A stretch of 5,990 nucleotides of DNA from Acidobacteriota bacterium (GTDB lineage Bacteria; Acidobacteriota; Vicinamibacteria; Vicinamibacterales; Vicinamibacteraceae), in the NCBI GenBank assembly GCA_023418055.1, contig JAEZDP010000034.1, forward strand, positions 1-5,990. The letters run 5' to 3'. Position numbers and translations under genes: made by a program. Below are positions 1 to 4,445 of this stretch, one piece after another. Under the pieces are notes generated by a model. It made no database searches and was not told where the DNA came from. It was given only the letters and a program-made list of their open reading frames with translations. Position 1 is the first letter of the stretch. Each line of letters opens with the position of its first letter.

Positions 1-175
1 CGGCGTTGATCGCCCCGGCCGAGGTACCGACGATGACCGGAAAGGGATTGTGCGTGGCATCGGGCAGCAGCTCGGCAATTGCCCTCAGCACGCCGGCCTG
101 ATATGCCGCGCGCGCGCCGCCGCCGGACAGCACCAGGCCGGTGACGCCGGTGTCGTAGCTTCCTTCGCGTTCCAT
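1..175 (-). CDS. Patatin-like phospholipase, N-terminal part (runs off the window)
   Basis: This is the first 58 codons of a patatin-family lipid acyl hydrolase, which cleaves acyl chains from phospholipids or related lipids with a Ser-Asp dyad. The visible part holds both N-terminal hallmarks: the glycine-rich oxyanion-hole motif SGGGARAAYQAGVL at residues 17-30, and the nucleophile elbow GTSAGAINA at residues 50-58 with Ser52 as the expected nucleophile. The catalytic Asp (DGG/DGA motif) would lie outside the window. The ATG at 173-175 is chosen because the oxyanion loop then begins close to the N-terminus, as usual for short bacterial patatins; an AGGTC about 10 nt upstream is only a weak ribosome binding site. 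There is no signal peptide in the visible part, so a cytoplasmic protein is likely. It is transcribed divergently from the zinc-ribbon gene at 326 and is probably ancestral flanking chromosome rather than part of the accessory block. Family call is firm; the substrate is unknown. Confidence 0.93.
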   Translation of the reverse strand, partial: MEREGSYDTGVTGLVLSGGGARAAYQAGVLRAIAELLPDATHNPFPVIVGTSAGAINA

Positions 176-325
176 CTGAATCCGACCTGTGACTGAATGT
201 TCCGGAGGCGGATTCTATGCACGAACACAAGAGTTATGGCATTACGCCATGGTCGAGCCAGGTGCGACACAAACTGACGCGCCGGCCAGTTAGCCTGCAC
301 TCACTGGCCAATCAAGGAATCCTGG
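176..325. promoter_or_regulatory. Divergent intergenic region with two inverted repeats
   Basis: This 150-bp gap separates the minus-strand patatin gene from the plus-strand zinc-ribbon gene and must hold promoters for both directions, although I see no clear -35/-10 pair. It contains the palindrome ATGGC-attac-GCCAT at 236-250 and the inverted repeat GGCCAGT (284-290) / ACTGGCC (303-309) with a 12-nt loop. The second repeat sits 16 nt before the zinc-ribbon start, where it could act as an operator or a leader hairpin. The ribosome binding site AAGGA at 315-319 fixes the ATG at 326. Regulatory roles are inferred from position only. Confidence 0.4.
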
Positions 326-532
326 ATGCCGATCAAACCCACCCCGCTGGCCTTCGACTGCACGATCTGCGGCTGGCGCAAGACCACAGCCCCAAACAGC
401 GATGTGATCGCCTCAGACGATTTCTTCACCTGCTGCTCGGAGTGTGGCAATCGCGACCTAGTCGTTCGCGAAGCCTCGCCGTGGGCCGCCTGGCTGACGC
501 GCCTGCGGAAGAAATGGACCACCCACGTCTGA
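326..532 (+). CDS. Small zinc-ribbon protein (copy 1)
   Basis: A 68-residue protein with two CxxC knuckles, C12-x2-C15 and C37-x2-C40 (an extra Cys36 is adjacent), the pattern of a treble-clef or rubredoxin-like zinc ribbon binding one zinc ion. The core reads FDCTICGWRKTT followed about 20 residues later by a second knuckle, and the tail from residue 52 is a basic amphipathic helix (WAAWLTRLRKKW). It is clearly paralogous to the protein at 708-911: both begin MPIxP, share F10, the C12-C15-G-W block and SD at 25-26, and end in a basic helix. The ATG is supported by AAGGA six bases upstream and by alignment with the paralog. It leads an apparent operon; the next gene starts 31 nt downstream. 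The function is unknown: nucleic-acid or protein binding is possible from the fold, but nothing in the sequence decides it. No standard gene name is recognised. Confidence 0.85.
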   Translation: MPIKPTPLAFDCTICGWRKTTAPNSDVIASDDFFTCCSECGNRDLVVREASPWAAWLTRLRKKWTTHV

Positions 533-563
533 ATTGCCTACCACCCCATCGGAGGGAACAGAA

Positions 564-683
564 ATGCTGAAAAACATCCTCGCCACCATCGGCCTGCTCG
601 TCGTCGCCAAGAAGGGTTACGAGCACTATCAGGAATACAGCGCGCTCAAGCGCGAGAAGCAGGAGCGCAACGGCGACGTTTGA
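564..683 (+). CDS. 39-residue single-helix membrane peptide
   Basis: A very short gene with an excellent ribosome binding site (GGAGGG at 551-556, seven bases before the ATG). The peptide starts MLKNILATIGLLVVAKKG: a hydrophobic helix of about 13 residues (positions 3-15), then a strongly charged, probably cytoplasmic tail rich in Lys, Glu and Arg (residues 16-37). This is the layout of a small inner-membrane peptide with its C-terminus inside, although the helix is short for a full span. Its reality is supported by a degraded homolog at 2137-2254 that keeps the same residues and by tight placement between two zinc-ribbon genes (31 nt and 24 nt gaps). Residues 15-29 (AKKG, six residues, YSALK) match the N-terminus of the 352-residue protein at 2821 with identical spacing. 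A toxin-like or assembly-partner role is conceivable but not shown. Confidence 0.72.
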   Translation: MLKNILATIGLLVVAKKGYEHYQEYSALKREKQERNGDV

Positions 684-707
684 GTCGGCCTTCACGGAGG
701 TATCAAC

Positions 708-911
708 ATGCCCATCCCACCCCCTCCGATGACCTTTCGCTGCCCGGCTTGCGGCTGGAAGCAAACCACTCACCCACGCAGCGATGCACTGGCAATAGGC
801 ATCGACTGCTTCGACCGCTGCCCCCGGTGTGGCCATGAGGACATCGAATGTGAATATGGCGACAAGACAGTAACGGTACTGCAACGGCTGATACGCTTGC
901 TGAGCAGGTAA
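708..911 (+). CDS. Small zinc-ribbon protein (copy 2)
   Basis: A 67-residue paralog of the protein at 326-532. Zinc knuckles are C12-PA-C15-GW and C38-PR-C41-GHED, a classical four-cysteine zinc ribbon; an additional Cys34 lies before the second knuckle. The proline-rich start MPIPPPPMTF and the C-terminal helix (VLQRLIRLLSR) are characteristic of this small family in the window. The ATG is fixed by GGAGG at 696-700, seven bases upstream. It is the third gene of the run 326-2003, 24 nt after the membrane-peptide gene and 90 nt before the WYL regulator. Two zinc-ribbon copies around one membrane peptide suggest tandem duplication followed by divergence. The function is unrecognised; the short length leaves little besides the metal site, so it probably acts as a binding or adaptor protein (inference). 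Confidence 0.85.
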   Translation: MPIPPPPMTFRCPACGWKQTTHPRSDALAIGIDCFDRCPRCGHEDIECEYGDKTVTVLQRLIRLLSR

Positions 912-919
912 ATCATAGT

Positions 920-936
920 GGCAATGAGACATTGCC
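920..936. promoter_or_regulatory. Perfect 7-bp inverted repeat upstream of the WYL gene
   Basis: GGCAATG-aga-CATTGCC is a perfect palindrome with a three-base spacer. It begins nine bases after the zinc-ribbon stop codon and lies 66 bases before the WYL regulator start. Size and position suit an operator for a dimeric winged-helix regulator, possibly self-regulation. There is no T-run to make it a terminator. Confidence 0.4.
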
Positions 937-949
937 GACGATAAGCTCC

Positions 950-964
950 CTAACAGTGTGTTAG
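950..964. promoter_or_regulatory. Second palindrome upstream of the WYL gene
   Basis: CTAACA-gtg-TGTTAG is a perfect inverted repeat with 6-bp arms and a three-base spacer, 37 bases before the WYL gene start and 14 bases after the 920-936 palindrome. Both repeats have a three-base spacer but different arm sequences, so they may bind different proteins or form one composite regulatory site. The operator role is inferred. Confidence 0.4.
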
Positions 965-1001
965 CGGCGCCAGCGACGGCAAAACGGAGACAAGGAGTAC
1001 C

Positions 1002-2003
1002 ATGTCCGCCACCGATACCCTTTCCAGGCGCCTGGCCCTGCTGGCGTTGCTGCCCCGCTATCCCGGCGAGATCACTGCCGCCGAGCTGCATAAACGACTC
1101 GACAGGGAGGGCTTCGAGGTCGATCTACGCACCGTGCAGCGCGACCTCAACCAGCTTGCCCTCGGCCAGCAACTCACCTGCGATGAAAGCCGGCTGCCCT
1201 ACCGCTGGAGCCTGACGGCCCAGGCGCCGCTCAATCTGGCCAACCTCGATACTCCCACCGCATTGGCTTTGAATCTGGCCGAGCGGCATCTGGAAACGCT
1301 GCTGCCGCACAGCGTGCTGCAGCAACTGCGCCCCCATTTCGCCAATGCCCGCAGACACCTGGACGGCCTGCAACAGAACGGCCTCGCCCACTGGGCACGC
1401 CGCGTGCGCGCACTGCCCAACGGCAAGACACTGCTACCGGCGGAGGTCGATCCCAACGTCTGGCAGCGGGTCTCCACCGCCCTGATGGAGCGCCGCCAGC
1501 TACAGGTGGAGTACCTGAGCCGCAGCAAGGCTGAGATCAAGACCCTGCGCCTGCACCCGGCCGGCATCGTCTCGCGTCACTCCATTACCTACCTGATCGG
1601 CACCGCCAACGACTACGACGACCTGCGACAGTTCGCCCTGCACCGCATCCAGTGCGCCGAACTACTGGAAGAGCAGGCGCATGAACATCCGGATTTCGAC
1701 ATCGACGACTACATCGCCGGAGGCGCCTTCGGCGGAGGCCGATCAGAAGGCGAAGTGGAACTGGTGGCGGATGTTTCGCCGCAGATTGCGTGGCTGTTGA
1801 AGGAGACGCCCATCAGCACGCGGCAACGGCTTGAACCGCTGCCCGATACCGATTGGCAGCGACTGCATGCCTGGGTGCCGATGGATCAGGAGACGTTGTG
1901 GTGGGTGTTTGGGTTGGGGGAGAACGTGCAGGTGAGGGAGCCGACGAGCTGGAAGACCAACATCCGGAAACGAGCCATACAACTGCTGGAACTCGACGAA
2001 TAA
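1002..2003 (+). CDS. WYL-domain transcriptional regulator (winged HTH-WYL-WCX)
   Basis: A 333-residue cytoplasmic DNA-binding regulator. Residues about 8-68 form a winged helix-turn-helix (ALLALLPRYPGEITAAELHK, then the recognition-helix region VDLRTVQRDLNQL). Residues about 164-225 are the WYL domain, an Sm-like beta barrel; the name-giving motif reads TYLIG here, with the family-typical DLRQFALHRI following. Residues about 250-333 are the C-terminal extension (WCX), with SWKTNIRKRAIQLLEL at the end. Length and domain order match the PafBC-like WYL class. In that family the WYL domain is thought to sense nucleic-acid or nucleotide ligands, and members regulate DNA-damage, CRISPR and phage-defence genes; the ligand here is unknown. 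AAGGAG at 992-997 supports the start, with a short four-base spacing. Two palindromes upstream (920-936, 950-964) are candidate operators. Its placement behind the zinc-ribbon/membrane-peptide genes suggests it controls that set or the operon starting at 2527. Confidence 0.92.
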   Translation: MSATDTLSRRLALLALLPRYPGEITAAELHKRLDREGFEVDLRTVQRDLNQLALGQQLTCDESRLPYRWSLTAQAPLNLANLDTPTALALNLAERHLETLLPHSVLQQLRPHFANARRHLDGLQQNGLAHWARRVRALPNGKTLLPAEVDPNVWQRVSTALMERRQLQVEYLSRSKAEIKTLRLHPAGIVSRHSITYLIGTANDYDDLRQFALHRIQCAELLEEQAHEHPDFDIDDYIAGGAFGGGRSEGEVELVADVSPQIAWLLKETPISTRQRLEPLPDTDWQRLHAWVPMDQETLWWVFGLGENVQVREPTSWKTNIRKRAIQLLELDE

Positions 2004-2007
2004 CAAC

Positions 2008-2028
2008 GCACTGGGACTGCCCCAGCGC
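2008..2028 (+). other. Weak hairpin after the WYL gene
   Basis: CTGGG-actgc-CCCAG, extended by outer GC/GC pairs across one A-C mismatch, lies five bases after the WYL stop codon. It is GC-rich like a terminator stem, but no T-run follows, so intrinsic termination is not established. It may only slow or stabilise the transcript end. Confidence 0.25.
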
Positions 2029-2136
2029 CAAATTGAGGTGTCGGGAGAAGGATTTCGCTTCCATCCACACGACGGCGACACAGACTGCCGCGACAGCTGA
2101 TTAATCGTAATAGACTCGGTAAGAGGGGAAACCTCC

Positions 2137-2254
2137 ATTCTTAAAAACATTCTCGCTGCGAGCTACCAGATCGTAATCGCCAAGAAAAACTACAAACCCT
2201 ACCTAGAAATTCACCGCGTTGAAGCGTGAAGAGGAGCGTAACGGCGGCGCCTGA
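2137..2254 (+). pseudogene. Decayed copy of the 39-residue membrane peptide
   Basis: This aligns along its whole length with the gene at 564-683. It begins ATTCTTAAAAACATTCTCGC against ATGCTGAAAAACATCCTCGC, so the start ATG has become ATT. The peptide would read ILKNILAASYQIVIAKKNYK, keeping LKNILA, the AKK block and the Tyr residues. A single extra base in the GAAA run at 2206-2209 breaks the frame and leads to an early TGA. Removing that base restores FTALKREEERNGGA and the original stop at 2252-2254, matching YSALKREKQERNGDV with one codon deleted. Most substitutions are third-base or conservative, so it was probably under selection before decay. Loss of start plus frameshift make it non-functional unless ATT is used as a rare start; a purine-rich stretch (GAGGGG) does remain upstream. 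Confidence 0.8.
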
Positions 2255-2275
2255 GTCGCGATCCTGGTACAGACC

Positions 2276-2332
2276 ATGCCAATCCAGCCGGACATCGTGA
2301 TACAGCAATCGAGGCATTTGCTGAGTCACTGA
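2276..2332 (+). pseudogene. Internally deleted third zinc-ribbon copy
   Basis: This 18-codon frame begins ATG 21 bases after the decayed membrane-peptide stop, just as the intact zinc-ribbon gene begins 24 bases after the intact peptide. It reads MPIQP and then DIVIQQSRHLLSH. The start matches MPIPP/MPIKP and the end matches the C-terminus VLQRLIRLLSR of the 708-911 protein (V, Q, LLS and basic positions align, with TTGCTGAG identical in DNA). The central two-knuckle zinc site is gone. The simplest reading is an in-frame internal deletion of a third paralog. It keeps an open frame but lacks every cysteine, so it cannot form a zinc ribbon. Alignment over so few residues is suggestive rather than conclusive; its position strengthens it. 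Confidence 0.55.
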
Positions 2333-2526
2333 CGAGCAATGGCATTAAGATATTGACTGCAGACAAGATAGATATCACCATGCCATCACCCAAAATGATT
2401 GCCAAGCCGGAGACCTACCACAGAAAGTCTACTGTTCCGCCAGGAGCACTTATACCCGGACCAGTTAATCGAAAGCCCGGCTAACCATCACTCTTCAAAA
2501 AACGAATAAAAATCTGGCAGCACTAT
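2333..2526 (+). other. AT-richer gap with an unassigned open frame
   Basis: No gene is recognised here. One plus-strand frame stays open from 2242 to the TAA at 2482-2484 and reads, in part, GIKILTADKIDITMPSPKM and then KSTVPPGALIPGPVNRKPG. Its first ATG (2380) has no ribosome binding site. It could be the C-terminal remnant of a lost gene or chance. The last 40 bases before the gene at 2527 are A-rich and probably contain that operon's promoter, but no convincing -35/-10 pair can be named. Confidence 0.35.
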
Positions 2527-2817
2527 ATGACGTTTCCTTGCACCCAATGTGGACTCTGCTGTAAGCACGTCGACAAAAGTCTACTCACGTCTTCACTAGA
2601 CAGAGGAGATGGAGTCTGCAGGCATTACAACTTCCAAAATAGGAAATGCAGTATTTACGAAGCAAGACCGGAAATTTGCAGGATTGATAAATCATACATT
2701 CATTTCTCCAAATTCCTGACCTTGAATGAGTATTACAAAGCCAACGCCGAAGCTTGCAACTCTTTGCAACTTCAAAGCAACCTAAACACTTCATTCAGAA
2801 TAGCAATTCAGGAGTAA
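2527..2817 (+). CDS. YkgJ-like CxxCxxCC cysteine-cluster protein
   Basis: A 96-residue protein of the YkgJ/CxxCxxCC family, thought to bind zinc or an iron-sulfur centre. The signature FPCTQCGLCC places Cys5, Cys8, Cys11 and Cys12; the second half of the site is GDGVCRHY (Cys31), RKCSIYEARPEICRID (Cys41 and Cys51), with Cys77 near the end. The C-x-IY-x2-RP-x2-CR stretch is the most diagnostic part. Members are called putative metal chelators and some are annotated as flagellin lysine methylases, but this short form lacks any extra catalytic domain, so its biochemical role is open. No good ribosome binding site precedes the ATG at 2527, yet starting later would remove Cys5, so this start is kept. 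It is the first gene of a three-gene operon; the next ATG is only three bases past its stop. G+C is about 41% over 2581-2760 by hand count, well below the WYL gene, which suggests horizontal origin. Confidence 0.87.
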   Translation: MTFPCTQCGLCCKHVDKSLLTSSLDRGDGVCRHYNFQNRKCSIYEARPEICRIDKSYIHFSKFLTLNEYYKANAEACNSLQLQSNLNTSFRIAIQE

Positions 2818-2820
2818 GAA

Positions 2821-3879
2821 ATGCCTATTCCATTCATCATTGGCGGAGCCGCGCTTGCGGCTGGTGTATTCGGAGCTAAGAAAGGCATCGACGCTAAGAA
2901 AAACTATTCCGCAGCAAAGGATATGGTCCGGAGCGCTACAGAAGATTTTGAGAGCGCGAAGGAGCATCTCGAAGCCCAGAAAAACGATCTTTCCAACTAT
3001 CTGGAAGAGCTTGGCCGCCTGCGCCTCCAAGTAGAAAGCGACTCGATGAGCCGTTTTGTGGACTTGTGCAAAAAGATCAACAACGTAGCGTACAAAAATA
3101 TCACCCTGGACAGTCGAAAGGTCGAAGCCGCTCCTCCAGACCTGAACGAAATCCAAGTGGGCGCTTACCGGGCTGCCGACTTACTCAAGGATGGAGCGAC
3201 TGCCATCTCTTCAGGTGTTCTCACGGGCATCGGTGCGGGGGGCCTGGCCACCTCAATCGGAGTCGCCTCGACCGGTACGGCGATCAGCTCTTTGAGCGGT
3301 GCAGCCGCCACCAACGCCACACTGGCCTGGCTGGGCGGTGGCTCGCTCGCTTCTGGAGGGTTCGGCATGGCGGGAGGCACCATGGTGCTGGGCGGCGCCA
3401 TTGCTGGCCCGATGATCGCTGCGCTCGGTTACGCTGCGGCCAAAAAGTCCGAACGCGCGCTCACCGAAGCCACAATGCATGAAGCCGAAATTCGCGAGGC
3501 CATTGAACAAATCGAGAGCGGAATTGTGGTTCTTGGCTCGATTGAACAACGCGTACTCGAGGTGGGCTCGGTCACCCACGAATTGAATATACGGCTGCAG
3601 AAAGCCATCGACTCCATCGAGGAAATCATCAATTTCCACTACCAAAACATCGGAATTTTCAAGCGAATCTGGATGAAGATCACTCGAAAGAAGCAACACT
3701 TCATTGACTTCAACCTTTTTTCGGATACCGAAAAAAATACGTACTCGATTTTTACCCTGCTTGGCTACGGGCTGTACGGTCTGCTGAAGGTTAAGATCAT
3801 CGACGACAGCGGCCTTGTTAGTGAAGAGAGCGAGAAACTGGTGCAAGACGCCTACCAGATCATCGAGGCAACCGCATGA
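2821..3879 (+). CDS. 352-residue coiled-coil protein with glycine-rich hydrophobic core
   Basis: I do not recognise a named family with certainty. The architecture is clear. Residues 4-18 are a short hydrophobic helix (PFIIGGAALAAGVFG). Residues about 24-75 are a charged coiled coil. Residues about 131-204 are a Gly/Ala/Ser/Thr-rich hydrophobic region (including LSGAAATNATLAWLGGGSLA and GGTMVLGGAIAGPMIAALGY), the style of glycine-zipper membrane helices. Residues about 207-275 form a second coiled coil, followed by a basic segment (KRIWMKITRKK) and a mixed C-terminus with a hydrophobic stretch (FTLLGYGLYGLLKVKII). Helical arms around a membrane-insertable hairpin resemble alpha-type pore formers or ISG12-like glycine-rich proteins; this is analogy, not homology. 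GGAG ends seven bases before the ATG, inside the end of the upstream gene. The stop overlaps the next start (ATGA). Residues 19-33 (AKKG, six residues, YSAAK) match the membrane peptide at 564-683. Confidence 0.88.
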   Translation: MPIPFIIGGAALAAGVFGAKKGIDAKKNYSAAKDMVRSATEDFESAKEHLEAQKNDLSNYLEELGRLRLQVESDSMSRFVDLCKKINNVAYKNITLDSRKVEAAPPDLNEIQVGAYRAADLLKDGATAISSGVLTGIGAGGLATSIGVASTGTAISSLSGAAATNATLAWLGGGSLASGGFGMAGGTMVLGGAIAGPMIAALGYAAAKKSERALTEATMHEAEIREAIEQIESGIVVLGSIEQRVLEVGSVTHELNIRLQKAIDSIEEIINFHYQNIGIFKRIWMKITRKKQHFIDFNLFSDTEKNTYSIFTLLGYGLYGLLKVKIIDDSGLVSEESEKLVQDAYQIIEATA

Positions 3880-4358
3880 AAGAGCTATTCATGAGCGCAG
3901 GAAAATTCTTCGCAGCCGCGGGATCCAAGAAGTCCGGAAAGGGGGCTCCCACCAGCTCGTCCGCCACAGATCTGGCGAAGGCAATGAGCGGCCTCCCGGT
4001 TCATGTAGTGAGCGGAGTGACTGATCTGGTAGGCCAGGTTACGGACTATTTGAAAATCGCCGAGCAAGAGCAGACGCGCCGCACCGATATCATTGCAAAG
4101 CGGGACGTGGCGCTCGCTGCCATGCAGCATCAGCGGGAGATCATGTCCGAGATGATACGGTTTACATTCCAGGAACGCGCCGCCGTACTGCAGAAGCAGT
4201 TTCAGGCCCTGGATCAGGCATTAGCAGAAAATCGTCCAGAGCTGGTAAACGCCGCCTTGAACTCCATGGTGAATGTTATTCAAAGTTCACCTTTCAAAAG
4301 CGTCCAGGAAATGCAGCAGGCGCTAGGTACCAAGGATTTCGTTATCCGGCTTGAATAG
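3876..4358 (+). CDS. 160-residue helical protein, translationally coupled
   Basis: Third gene of the 2527-4358 operon; its ATG overlaps the stop of the 352-residue protein in ATGA, a sign of translational coupling and usually of matched amounts or a complex. An in-frame second ATG at 3891 (MSAGKFFAAAG) with AAGAG nearby is a plausible alternative start. Residues 1-40 are low-complexity and Ser/Gly/Lys-rich, likely disordered. Residues about 45-118 are one long amphipathic helix or coiled coil containing the Arg/Gln/Glu-rich block TRRTDIIAKRDVALAAMQHQ. Residues 120-160 are helical, with NSMVNVIQSSPFKSVQEMQQ and a terminal beta-like DFVIRLE. There is no signal peptide and no transmembrane helix, so it is cytoplasmic or peripheral. 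The coupling and helical nature suggest it binds the coiled-coil arms of the upstream protein as partner, chaperone or inhibitor (inference). No named family is assigned. Confidence 0.85.
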   Translation: MKELFMSAGKFFAAAGSKKSGKGAPTSSSATDLAKAMSGLPVHVVSGVTDLVGQVTDYLKIAEQEQTRRTDIIAKRDVALAAMQHQREIMSEMIRFTFQERAAVLQKQFQALDQALAENRPELVNAALNSMVNVIQSSPFKSVQEMQQALGTKDFVIRLE

Positions 4359-4384
4359 CCAGCGGCAGAAGATCAACGCGGTAC

Positions 4385-4419
4385 TTACCGGACCGTTTGC
4401 TTTGGCGACGGTCCGGTAA
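4385..4419. terminator. Strong hairpin after the three-gene operon
   Basis: TTACCGGACCGT (4385-4396) and ACGGTCCGGTAA (4408-4419) are perfect 12-bp arms around an 11-base loop, 26 bases after the last operon stop. Its position fits an operon-end transcription stop, but neither strand has a T-run after the stem. It is therefore a probable factor-dependent or RNA-stabilising 3' structure, or a REP-like element, rather than a textbook intrinsic terminator. Confidence 0.5.
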
Positions 4420-4445
4420 AGAACCTCCAGCAGGGTCTTCAGCGA

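Noticed and set aside
217..570. 117-codon plus-strand frame overlapping the first zinc-ribbon gene
   Set aside because: Only the start signal is good. Beyond 326 it overlaps a convincing paired-paralog zinc-ribbon gene in another frame, and its translation is Arg/His/Pro-rich shadow sequence. The start signal is kept as a finding.
426..1091. 221-codon minus-strand frame
   Set aside because: It runs antisense to two zinc-ribbon genes, the membrane peptide and the start of the WYL gene, all with good ribosome binding sites. No domain is visible; long antisense frames are common in high-G+C DNA.
3253..3846. 197-codon minus-strand frame opposite the 352-residue protein
   Set aside because: No ribosome binding site or recognisable motif. 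The plus-strand gene has operon structure on both sides, so this is a shadow.
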